From Thermomicrobiales bacterium (lineage in GTDB: Bacteria; Chloroflexota; Chloroflexia; Thermomicrobiales; UBA6265): a stretch of 64,000 nucleotides of DNA. Below, piece by piece: positions 34,457 through 42,665 of this stretch; the first letter of the stretch is position 1; each line of letters opens with the position of its first letter. Where the stretch lies: positions 124,001 through 188,000 of the forward strand of contig JAHBVL010000001.1 in the NCBI GenBank assembly GCA_019637585.1, read 5' to 3'. The translations under genes were made by a program, and so were the position numbers. Under the pieces are notes generated by a model. It ran no database searches. It had not been told where the DNA came from and saw only the letters and a program-made list of their open reading frames with translations.

Positions 34457-35453
34457 CGATTCTGATGCGCGGGTCGATTATCGGATAGAGCATGTCGATG
34501 AGCAGATTCGCGACCGACACAGAGACGATAAGCAGCAGCACCGTCCCCTGAATCACCGGGAAATCGAGCTGTTGAATCGAGTTGTAGATCACGTATCCCA
34601 AACCGGGGTAGGCGAAGATCACCTCGGTAATCAGCGCACCGCCCACAATGTGGCCGAATGACAGCGCCAGTCCCGTGGTCTGCGGCAACAAGGCATTGCG
34701 GAAGGCATAGGACCAGAAAATCCGCCGCTTTGGCAAACCCCGCGCTTCCGCCCAGAGTATGTAGTCCTGTCCTTTTTCGGAGATGATCAGGCTCCGCATA
34801 CTGAGGAACCACCACCCAAGGGAAACCAGGATGATGCTCAGCGCAGGCAGTGCCGCATGCTCCAGCACATCCATGGCGAATGACCAGCTCCACTCCTTGT
34901 CAGCGCCCAGCGTATACGCGCCCGAGAGGGGGAAAATAGCCCAACGATAGGCGAGCAGGAATACCAGCAAAATTGCCAGGATGTAGTACGGCGTCGTGTA
35001 GAGAACAAGCGCAATAGGAACGAGTGCATTCAGTTTTTTCGATTTGCCATCAGACCAGCCAACCATGGCGCCGAGGAGCGATCCCAGCAGCCAGCTGACC
35101 AGGGTCGTGAAGGTGAGCAGGCCGATGGTCCACGGAACAGCCTGCCGGAGAATGGTGGAAACACGCGTGGGGAAACTGGCGATCGAGTAGCCAAGATTCC
35201 CTCTCAGCAACTCCCGCCAGAATGAGATGTACTGATCGAAAGTGCTCTTGTCCAGCCCAAAGCGGCGCCGGTACTCGGCAATCAGCTCATCGCTGACCGC
35301 GCCACCACCGACACCGGCCATCTTGGAGTAGACGGACTGCAGCGGATCGCCGGGCAACCATCGGGGCACCAGGAAAACCACGGTGACCGCCAGGAAGACG
35401 GTGATGATGAAGATCAGGATCCGGTTTCCGAGGTACTTCCAGAAAGCTCCCAC
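34440..35453 (-). CDS. Dipeptide ABC permease, DppB-like
   Basis: A 337-residue permease. It has WLPGDPLQSVYSKMAGVGGGAVSDELIAEYRRRFGLDKS (family signature with a longer insertion) and the EAA loop DYILWAEARGLPKRRIFWSYAFRNALLPQTTGL. Seven hydrophobic stretches, six of them core. Downstream of the SBP gene across a hairpin-bearing 87-base gap. Confidence 0.91.
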   Translation of the reverse strand: MGAFWKYLGNRILIFIITVFLAVTVVFLVPRWLPGDPLQSVYSKMAGVGGGAVSDELIAEYRRRFGLDKSTFDQYISFWRELLRGNLGYSIASFPTRVSTILRQAVPWTIGLLTFTTLVSWLLGSLLGAMVGWSDGKSKKLNALVPIALVLYTTPYYILAILLVFLLAYRWAIFPLSGAYTLGADKEWSWSFAMDVLEHAALPALSIILVSLGWWFLSMRSLIISEKGQDYILWAEARGLPKRRIFWSYAFRNALLPQTTGLALSFGHIVGGALITEVIFAYPGLGYVIYNSIQQLDFPVIQGTVLLLIVSVSVANLLIDMLYPIIDPRIRIGDGGN

Positions 35454-35483
35454 GCTGCCCGCCCTCGTGGACTACCGGCCACC

Positions 35484-35519
35484 GGCCGCGCGATGCACAG
35501 TGCTGTTCATCACGCGGCC
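35484..35519 (-). promoter_or_regulatory. Intercistronic hairpin between SBP and permease genes
   Basis: GGCCGCG-c-GATG (35484-35495) pairs with CATC-a-CGCGGCC (35508-35519): 11 pairs and one mismatch around a 12-base loop. It lies 21 bases past the SBP stop on the minus strand. No T-run. Third example in the window of a strong hairpin at this position of an importer operon. Confidence 0.5.
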
Positions 35520-35540
35520 AGCAACCGATAAGCCGATTGA

Positions 35541-37295
35541 CTAGCTACCGACCGGCGTCACGCCGCCGACCCACTCGCCACTCTCGGTGCTGGGGTAGCC
35601 ATTCAAAATCAGATTGAAGTTGGCCCACCAGCTGACCGGCATGTTCCAGGCGTCGCTCGCCGTCGGCCAACCCTGCCAGTAGGTGCCGTTGAATGGCACG
35701 AGGGCAGGAGCCTGAACCAGTGGAATCACTGGCAGATCAGGCAGCCAGATGGACATCGCATCGTGGAACAGCGGGATCAGGGCTTCCTGATCGTCCGGCG
35801 GTGTCGCCAGCATCTGATCCACAATCGCCGAGAACTCCTCGTTGTTGTAGCGGAAGGAATTCCGCTCGTACCACGGCGCGTTCTCGCCCAGCGGGACATA
35901 GAACTTGCTGTGGAAGAGTTCGAGGTTCTCGGTCAGATAGCCAGGGCAGAAAGCCTGGAACGAAAGGTCGTAGTCGCCAGCGAGCAGCATTGGCTCACGA
36001 GCGGCCGAACCCATCTGCTGGACTTCAACGTTGAGACCACCAGCGATCAACTGATCGGCAACAACCTGCGACACCTTGACGTCCTCGACGGAGTCAGTGT
36101 TCACGGTGTAGCGGAGGGTGATGTCGCCCGGATCCACACCAGCCTCTTCGAAGAGAGCCGCGGCGCGATCGGGATCGTAGTTGACCGGGTTCGCCTCGTA
36201 GAGGTCGGCAACGGCGTCCATGTACGGTGTCAGGGCGTCGTAGCTCGGCCACACGCCCTGCGCGGGAATCGTGGTTCCCTCATAGGCCAGGGCAACGATG
36301 GCATCGCGATCGATCAGGCTGGAAATCGCGTGGCGAACCAGCGGATTCTCGAGCTGAGGATTCGCATTCTGGACCATCAGCGCCCGCGGGCACGGATCGG
36401 CCCACGCATAGGGCAGCTCATTGGTCCAGGCGGTGATGGCCGGATTGTCGCCGGCGATCTGCTGGAAGGTGCCCGCCGACAGAATGCCGATGGTGGCGAT
36501 ATCCAGCTCATTGGACGCCAGCGCCAGAGCAACGGTCTGCTCATCGCCAAGGTAGACGAATTCGACCTTCTTCGGCGCTGGGGTGTGACCAAGAACGGTG
36601 GCGCCCCAGTAGTTGTCGTTCCGAACGTAGACGAGACCATTCTGGGAAGCGCTGTCCAGGACATACGGACCCGTGCCGACCGGGTTCGAGTTCTTGAATG
36701 CCAGAGGATCGGCCTCGGCCTCCCAGATGTGCTTCGGCAGGATGGTCAGACCACCCCAGATCTGCACAGCGGAGAAGGCTTCGCGGTTGAGGTGGAAGCG
36801 CGGGCTCGGCGCCGTCAGTGTGTAGACGGCGGTCAGCGGATCCGGAGCCTCGACTGAAGCGACGGCATTGTTGGCTTCGTTCGCCCACTCCATCGCCGGG
36901 TTGGCGCGAAGCAGATCGTAGGTGAAAACGATGTCCTCGCTGGTGAACGCTTCGCCATCGCTCCAGGTCACGCCATCGCGAAGGTGAACGGTCAGCTGGC
37001 TATAGTCATCGTTGTACTCGTAGCTCTCCGCCAGCCAGGGGGTGAATTCACCCGTCTGGAGGTTGTTGTAGAAGAGGTACTCGTAGACAACCTGGTGCAG
37101 ACCGGTGTCAGACCGGCTGGCGCCAGCATAGAGATTGAGGTTTGTGGGATCGGAGAGCTGGCGGCCAATCGCCACCCTGAAGGTCTCTTCGCGAGTGGCA
37201 TCCGCTGAGTCCTGCGCAGCCAGCGCAGGAGCCATCGCCGCAATTCCCATGACCACGGCGAGCAGCGTTACGACCCAAAATCGTCGCTGTTTCAT
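35541..37295 (-). CDS. Peptide ABC substrate-binding protein (family 5)
   Basis: A 584-residue DppA/OppA-like protein. Sec signal: KQRRFWVVTLLAVVMGIAAMAPALAAQ. Mature features: SDTGLHQVVYEYLFYNNLQTGEFTPWLAESYEYNDD, LTVHLRDGVTWSDGEAFTSEDIVFTYDLLRANP (signature), and NPLVRHAISSLIDRDAIVALAYEGT. Third gene of the operon; both ATPase genes come first, an inverted order compared with most dpp operons. 160 bases separate it from the ATPase gene. Confidence 0.92.
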   Translation of the reverse strand: MKQRRFWVVTLLAVVMGIAAMAPALAAQDSADATREETFRVAIGRQLSDPTNLNLYAGASRSDTGLHQVVYEYLFYNNLQTGEFTPWLAESYEYNDDYSQLTVHLRDGVTWSDGEAFTSEDIVFTYDLLRANPAMEWANEANNAVASVEAPDPLTAVYTLTAPSPRFHLNREAFSAVQIWGGLTILPKHIWEAEADPLAFKNSNPVGTGPYVLDSASQNGLVYVRNDNYWGATVLGHTPAPKKVEFVYLGDEQTVALALASNELDIATIGILSAGTFQQIAGDNPAITAWTNELPYAWADPCPRALMVQNANPQLENPLVRHAISSLIDRDAIVALAYEGTTIPAQGVWPSYDALTPYMDAVADLYEANPVNYDPDRAAALFEEAGVDPGDITLRYTVNTDSVEDVKVSQVVADQLIAGGLNVEVQQMGSAAREPMLLAGDYDLSFQAFCPGYLTENLELFHSKFYVPLGENAPWYERNSFRYNNEEFSAIVDQMLATPPDDQEALIPLFHDAMSIWLPDLPVIPLVQAPALVPFNGTYWQGWPTASDAWNMPVSWWANFNLILNGYPSTESGEWVGGVTPVGS

Positions 37296-37455
37296 ACGTT
37301 TCCCTCCAAAGCGCTGTTCGATCAGCGCCGTTGCGGCATCATGGCCGCTTTACCTGTGTGTTCTGCCATCCTGGCTGCCGGCATCATTGCCGTCGCCGGT
37401 TGGATGGCGCCTGGGCCTGTGTCAAACTGATGCCTGGGGCCTCCTTTCTTGCTGG

Positions 37456-38379
37456 TCAGTGCCCATTCTGAGCCAGAGTGGCACTGAAATCCACTGTTCG
37501 AAGATCCCCTGTCCCGTCGAAACTGTCGGCGGGACTTTCTCCCCAAGCTTTGTCCGGATCGGCTTGCGGGATCGAGCTGATGAGGAGCTGGGTATAGGGG
37601 TGCTGTGGGTTCTTGACGACAGCGTCCGGCGTTCCCTGTTCGACGACAACGCCGCGGTTCAGCACGATGATGTGATCGCTGATCTGATACGCGGTCGCCA
37701 GGTCATGGGTGATGTAGATCAGGGATATACCGAACTGGCTCTTGAGTTTGAGCAGACTGGCCAGAATCGTGACGCGAAGCGATGCGTCCACCATCGACAC
37801 CGGCTCGTCGGCGATGATGATGCGTGGCCGTAGCAGAAGCGTCCGGGCGATCATCGTCCGCTGCCGCTGACCGCCGCTCAACTGGTGCGGATAGCGCCCA
37901 AGCGTGTCCTCTGGCCGCAGCCCGACCGCGAGCAGCGCTTCCGAGATCATCCGGTCGGTTTCTTCGTTGGACGACGCCATCTTGAACTTGGCCACCGGCG
38001 TCGTCAGCACATGGTCGACCTTGTAGAAGGAGTTGTAGACGCCATACGGATCTTGGAAGATCGCCTGCACTTCCCGCCGGAAGGTGCGGCGTTCATCGCG
38101 GCTGAACTTCCAGATATCCTTGCCCTTGTAGAGCACCTCGCCCGAGGAGGGCTTTTCCAGACCGAGCAGCATATTGGCCATGGTGCTCTTGCCGCTGCCG
38201 CTCTCACCGACAACCGCGGTGATCGTCGCTGGTTCAGGCTGAATGGTGTAGTTGAAATTGTCGAGCGCAGTGACGACACGATCGTTGCTGAACGCGCCGC
38301 CTCCTCCAAAGACTTTGGTCACGTTGCGCAGCTCGACAAGCGGTGTGCCTGCTGGATTGGTCGCTACCGGGTCACTCAT
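37456..38379 (-). CDS. Dipeptide ABC ATPase, DppF-like
   Basis: A 307-residue ATPase. Walker A GESGSGKSTMANML near residue 58, signature LSGGQRQR near 168, Walker B RIIIADEPVSMVD, switch ITHDLATAY. The C-terminal oligo/dipeptide extension has NPQHPYTQLLISSIPQADPDKAWGE. Overlaps the DppD-like gene by 4 bases. Confidence 0.92.
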   Translation of the reverse strand: MSDPVATNPAGTPLVELRNVTKVFGGGGAFSNDRVVTALDNFNYTIQPEPATITAVVGESGSGKSTMANMLLGLEKPSSGEVLYKGKDIWKFSRDERRTFRREVQAIFQDPYGVYNSFYKVDHVLTTPVAKFKMASSNEETDRMISEALLAVGLRPEDTLGRYPHQLSGGQRQRTMIARTLLLRPRIIIADEPVSMVDASLRVTILASLLKLKSQFGISLIYITHDLATAYQISDHIIVLNRGVVVEQGTPDAVVKNPQHPYTQLLISSIPQADPDKAWGESPADSFDGTGDLRTVDFSATLAQNGH

Positions 38380-39230
38380 TGCGCTGCGGCAACTGCCGCG
38401 ACCTCCTCTGCCGCTTCCTCGATGACCTGCATAAAGCGGGTGTCACGATCGAACGAGGGCAGACTTTCCATCAGCTCTCGTGTGTAGGGATCCTTCGGGT
38501 TCGCGAAGATCTGATGGACCTCGGAATCCTCCAGAATGTGACCGCGCCGCATCACGGCGACCCGCTGGGCGAATTGCGCCATCAGCCCCATGTCGTGTCC
38601 GATGAGAATCACCGCCGCGCCGATTTCGTCCTGAACGCGGCGCAGCGTCTGCATAACCTGCCGCTGGACCACGACATCGAGCGCGCTTGTCGGTTCGTCG
38701 GCAATGATGACTTTCGGTTTCAGGCTGATGGCCGTGGCGATGCAGACACGCTGCTTCATACCGCCGCTCAGCTCATGGGGATAGAGATCGACAACGCCGG
38801 GTTCGAGCCCCACCGCTGTCAGGAGCTCGCCCAGCTTTTCCTCATACCCACTCTTGGAAAGCTCGACGCCATGGGCTTTCAACCCATCGATCATCTGGCT
38901 GCGAATCTTGATCACGGGATTGAGGGAGTTCATCGCGCCCTGGGTGACCATGGCGACTTCGGCCAGCCGGGTCCGGCGCATCGCTTCATCGGAGAGCGTG
39001 AGCAGATCGACGCCATCGAGGAGGATTTGTCCTCCCACGATCTTGCCGGGCGGTTTGATCATCCGCATCACGGCAAGGGCGATCGTCGATTTGCCCGATC
39101 CTGACTCGCCGATCAGACCGAGGCGCTCGCCGGCATGAAGCGTCAGACTGACCCCATCCACCGCACGAACCGGCCCTCTCCGGGTCGGGAAGTGGACTTC
39201 GAGGTCGATGATTTCCAGAACTGAATTCAC
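38376..39230 (-). CDS. Dipeptide ABC ATPase, DppD-like
   Basis: About 284 residues. Walker A GESGSGKSTIALAV, signature LSGGMKQR, Walker B KVIIADEPTSALD, switch IGHDMGLMAQ (Gly for Thr in the usual THD). The frame extends to 39302, but the family start (VLEIIDLEVHFPTRRGPVRAVDGV) indicates the GTG at 39230. First gene of the seven-gene operon reaching 30869. Together with the DppF-like subunit it could also energise the ATPase-less importer at 21.4 kb. Confidence 0.88.
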   Translation of the reverse strand: MNSVLEIIDLEVHFPTRRGPVRAVDGVSLTLHAGERLGLIGESGSGKSTIALAVMRMIKPPGKIVGGQILLDGVDLLTLSDEAMRRTRLAEVAMVTQGAMNSLNPVIKIRSQMIDGLKAHGVELSKSGYEEKLGELLTAVGLEPGVVDLYPHELSGGMKQRVCIATAISLKPKVIIADEPTSALDVVVQRQVMQTLRRVQDEIGAAVILIGHDMGLMAQFAQRVAVMRRGHILEDSEVHQIFANPKDPYTRELMESLPSFDRDTRFMQVIEEAAEEVAAVAAAQ

Positions 39231-39340
39231 GGTTGGCTTTGTCCTTGCACCGGCTACAGCGTATGTTTGCTGTCCCGGGGGAATAGCTTGTCCCCGCACC
39301 AATATCTGGCCAACGTTTCATTGCGTCACGGGCTGAGTCT

Positions 39341-41800
39341 ATGCCGAATAGCGGCGAGTGTCAAAAAATGATGACCGGTCTCACCACCGAGGAGGTTGGG
39401 CGCCGTCGCGCGGCCGGCCAGGGAAACAAGGTCCCCGCTGGCAGCAGCCGTACCTATCGGGACATCCTGCGTTCGAATCTGCTCACATTCATCAATGTGA
39501 CGCTGATCGGGATCGGCATTGTCCTGATCCTGCTCGGCCAGCCGCGCGATGCGCTGATGTCCTCCGGTCTGGCAGTGCTCAATGCCCTTGTCGGCATCAT
39601 CCAGGAGGTGATCGCCAAGCGGCGGTTGGACAAGATCTCGCTCCTGACCCGCGCCAACGCCCGAGTCATCCGGGATGGCCAGGGGCTCGGCGTCGATCCC
39701 GATGAGCTTGTCCTGGGCGACCTCCTGGTGACCGGCCCCGGCGACCAGATCATGCTGGACGGAACCATCCGGTCGGGGCACGGCATGTTCGACGAATCGC
39801 TGATCACCGGCGAACAGGATCAGGTTCGAAAGACGATCGGCGATCCAGTCTATTCCGGCACATTTTGCGTTTCCGGCTCGGTCAGCTTCGAAGCAGAAAA
39901 AGTCGGCAACGACACCCTGGCCGGATCGACGACGTCCGGCGCCCGGGCCTTCACCACATCGATGACCCCACTGCAGAAAGACGTGAACGGCATCGTCCGG
40001 GTGTTGCTGGCCATCGCCGTCGGCATGCTGGTGCTGGCGATGATCAACGCCGTCGTCTGGCAGATCCCCTTCAGGGACATGGTGATCGCCTCGGCGGTGA
40101 TTCTGGGTATCGTGCCCTCCGGTCTCTTCCTGATGATCACCGTCACCTATTCGATGGGCGCGGTGCGGCTGGCCAATCGGGACGCGCTCGTTCAGCAGGT
40201 CAATGCCGTCGAATCGCTCAGCAATGTCGATGTCTTCTGCACCGACAAGACCGGCACCCTCACCACCAACCAGCTCCAGGTGGCGGAATTGCGGCCGGAA
40301 GGCGTCGCCGATTCCGCATTGAAGGAGATGATCGGTGCATTCGCGGCGAGTATCTCGGAGCCGAATGCAACGAGTCAGGCGCTGGCGACCGCGTTTCCGC
40401 ATGTGCCGCTGCCCACGAGTGCTGAAATCGCATTTTCGTCCGACCGGAAGTGGAGCGCGGTCGCCATCGACGCTGATGAGATCGCCGGCGTGTTCGCACT
40501 GGGCGCGCCGGAAATGCTCGCTCCCCATCTGGCGAAGGGAGCGGATTGCTCACCTCCCGCCGAGTGGTATGACCGTGGTCTCCGTGTGCTGCTCTTCGCC
40601 ATGAGCGACACGGCTGAGCCCCTGGACGAGGAGAGCGCGACGCTGCCCGCCGGCCTGCAACCAGCCGGCTGGATCGCCCTGGCCGACGAGCTGCGGCCCC
40701 ACTTGCCGGAAACGCTGGCAGCGTTCCGCAAAGCGAACGTCCGCCTCAAGATCATCTCTGGCGACAACCCGGAAACCGTGGCGGCGCTGGCCAGACAGGC
40801 CGGATTTGCCGACGATGCCCGCCTCGTTTCCGGCATCGAGCTGGAGGAGATGGATGGAGCCCAGTTTCGCGATGCAGCGGACTCGGGCGACATCTTCGGA
40901 CGCATCACGCCACAACAGAAGGAACGAATCGTCGAATCGCTGCGGGATGCCGGTCACTACGTGGCCATGACCGGCGACGGCGTCAACGATGTCCTGAGCG
41001 TCAAGAAAGCCAATCTGGGGATCGCGATGCAGTCGGGCAGCCAAGCCACCCGGGCCGTGGCGGACATCGTGCTGCTCAACGATTCGTTCGCCGCGGTGCC
41101 TGCCGCATTCGCCGAGGGACAGCGTATCCGTAGGGGGTTGCAGGATATTCTGAGTCTCTTTCTGGTGCGGGTCTTTGCCGTTGCGCTGCTGATCGCCGCT
41201 GCCGGAGTGATCGACGCCGGGTTTCCGTTTGCTCCGGCCAACATGACCTTGCTGACGCTGTTGACTGTGGGCATTCCCACCTTTGCGCTAGCGCTCTTCG
41301 CCAGACCAGGGCGTGCGGAGGGCCGCATCTTCCCCGGCCTGATCCGCTTCGTCCTCCCCGCCACCCTCTTGCTGCTGATCGTCTCGCTGGTGACCTACCT
41401 GGGGTTCTATTTCCTGCACGACGTCGATCTCGACCTGCTGCGAGAGCAGACCCGCCAGGATGCCTCTGGCCAGGCATCAGATGCGCTGGCCAGAGACGCA
41501 CTGACCTATGTCATGGTCCTGTGCGGTCTGGTGCTGGTGCCATTCGTTTCCCCGCCATCGCGGTGGTGGTCGGTGTTGGGTGAAACAGAGACCGATTGGC
41601 GGCCAACCCTGATCGCGGTGCTGATGGTGCCGCTCTACATCGCCATCCTGGCGATCCCCTGGTCGAGAAAGCTCTTCGATATCGAGCTCCTCTTTGTGCG
41701 AGATTACATTCTGATTGCGCTGATGGTTGTGATATGGACGTTCGCCATGCGCTACACATGGAAATCGCGGTTGTTCGAGCGCTATTTCGGCTACCACTGA
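39341..41800 (+). CDS. CtpE-like P-type cation ATPase
   Basis: An 819-residue P-type ATPase. Actuator domain: FDESLITGEQD. Phosphorylation site D302 in FCTDKTGTLTTNQ. P-domain: KIISGDNPETVAALARQAG and MTGDGVNDVLSVKKANLGIAM. Ten or so membrane segments, six at the C-terminus. The M4 motif is VP259-S-G-L, where CtpE and other cation pumps have PEGL. Architecture and length are closest to mycobacterial CtpE, a calcium-linked pump. No heavy-metal N-terminal domain. Start uncertain: ATG 39341 or ATG 39368. Divergent from the dipeptide operon. Confidence 0.85.
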   Translation: MPNSGECQKMMTGLTTEEVGRRRAAGQGNKVPAGSSRTYRDILRSNLLTFINVTLIGIGIVLILLGQPRDALMSSGLAVLNALVGIIQEVIAKRRLDKISLLTRANARVIRDGQGLGVDPDELVLGDLLVTGPGDQIMLDGTIRSGHGMFDESLITGEQDQVRKTIGDPVYSGTFCVSGSVSFEAEKVGNDTLAGSTTSGARAFTTSMTPLQKDVNGIVRVLLAIAVGMLVLAMINAVVWQIPFRDMVIASAVILGIVPSGLFLMITVTYSMGAVRLANRDALVQQVNAVESLSNVDVFCTDKTGTLTTNQLQVAELRPEGVADSALKEMIGAFAASISEPNATSQALATAFPHVPLPTSAEIAFSSDRKWSAVAIDADEIAGVFALGAPEMLAPHLAKGADCSPPAEWYDRGLRVLLFAMSDTAEPLDEESATLPAGLQPAGWIALADELRPHLPETLAAFRKANVRLKIISGDNPETVAALARQAGFADDARLVSGIELEEMDGAQFRDAADSGDIFGRITPQQKERIVESLRDAGHYVAMTGDGVNDVLSVKKANLGIAMQSGSQATRAVADIVLLNDSFAAVPAAFAEGQRIRRGLQDILSLFLVRVFAVALLIAAAGVIDAGFPFAPANMTLLTLLTVGIPTFALALFARPGRAEGRIFPGLIRFVLPATLLLLIVSLVTYLGFYFLHDVDLDLLREQTRQDASGQASDALARDALTYVMVLCGLVLVPFVSPPSRWWSVLGETETDWRPTLIAVLMVPLYIAILAIPWSRKLFDIELLFVRDYILIALMVVIWTFAMRYTWKSRLFERYFGYH

Positions 41801-41810
41801 GGTGAAGGGG

Positions 41811-42377
41811 ATGATCGAACCGGGAGCCATCGTCGAGGAAAAGGCCATTCCGCAGGGAGTGGTGGTCATTCGCTATCCGCAGGAGGGGGATGCGCCGGGA
41901 TTGCTCGAATTCATCAATCGTATTTCAGAAGAACAAACCTACATTCTCTTCCAGGGAGAGCAGCTGACCCTCGAGCAGGAGGAATCCTGGTTGTCCGGCC
42001 GCTTGAACGAGCTTGTCACCAGGAGCGGCATCACGCTCTGCGCGATGCTCGGTGATCTCGTTCTGGGGACGACGGCGATCACGCGAAAAGGTCTGGCGGA
42101 GCGTCACGTCGGCGTGCTGGGAATCTCCATTCGCGACGGCTACCGGGGCGCCGGGTTGGGTGGCGCGCTCTTCGACGCGGTTGTCCGGGAAGCAGCGACC
42201 CATCTCGACGGATTGCGGATCGTCGAACTCGGCGTCTTCGGGAACAACCCGGTGGCCCGCCAACTCTACGAATCACGTGGCTTCGAGGTGCACGGCGTGC
42301 TTCCCGGCGGGGTCCGGCACCGCGGCGAGTATGTCGATCACATCCTCATGCACCGGGTGATCGAGCAGCCTGCCTGA
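41811..42377 (+). CDS. GNAT-family N-acetyltransferase
   Basis: A 188-residue acetyltransferase. Acetyl-CoA site: GILSIRDGYRGAGLGGALFDAVVREA-type segment, seen as VLGISIRDGYRGAGLGGALFD near residue 105 (the R/Q-x-x-G-x-G/A loop), followed by VELGVFGNNPVARQLYESRGFEVHG. Substrate unknown. GAGGTG before ATG 41811 is better spaced than the GTG at 41802. It follows the P-type ATPase gene by about 10 bases and is probably co-transcribed with it. Confidence 0.85.
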   Translation: MIEPGAIVEEKAIPQGVVVIRYPQEGDAPGLLEFINRISEEQTYILFQGEQLTLEQEESWLSGRLNELVTRSGITLCAMLGDLVLGTTAITRKGLAERHVGVLGISIRDGYRGAGLGGALFDAVVREAATHLDGLRIVELGVFGNNPVARQLYESRGFEVHGVLPGGVRHRGEYVDHILMHRVIEQPA

Positions 42378-42389
42378 ACCGCTGACCAT

Positions 42390-42425
42390 AAAAAACCAGG
42401 AACCCTCCTTGTGGGAGGGTTCCTG
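42390..42425 (-). terminator. Strong intrinsic terminator
   Basis: CAGGAACCCTCC (42397-42408) and GGAGGGTTCCTG (42414-42425) form a perfect 12-bp stem with a 5-base loop. On the minus strand it is followed by six T (42395-42390). It ends transcripts of the LuxR-type gene about 240 bases after its stop codon, and may slow plus-strand transcripts of the GNAT gene as well. The bases 42426-42665 between hold no convincing gene. Confidence 0.85.
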
Positions 42426-42665
42426 TGGCCTGGCTTTACCGGTCTTTCGAAAATCTGTTGTCCGCTGCCAGATTCGGAGGAGGCAACGGCAGACCGATGA
42501 AAGATCGGCAGTTGGAGAAGCCACATGGCTCTGGTGCTGCACAAAAGCGGCCACGACACTGTGTTCACTTTCGTGAGCGCAACCCTACCGCGACACAACC
42601 CGCCGAACAAGAAGAATTCTTACGATCGAATAACATGCGTCAACTGGAAATATTCCGATTTGCTG

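Noticed and set aside
39326-40528. 400-codon minus-strand open frame
   Set aside because: Antisense to the P-type ATPase; composition (His/Asp/Gly-rich, no hydrophobic core) is typical of a GC-rich shadow frame.
42426-42665. Possible small gene or leader between the LuxR-type gene and its terminator
   Set aside because: Frames here have no SD or recognisable composition, and nothing on the minus strand follows the terminator to be regulated.
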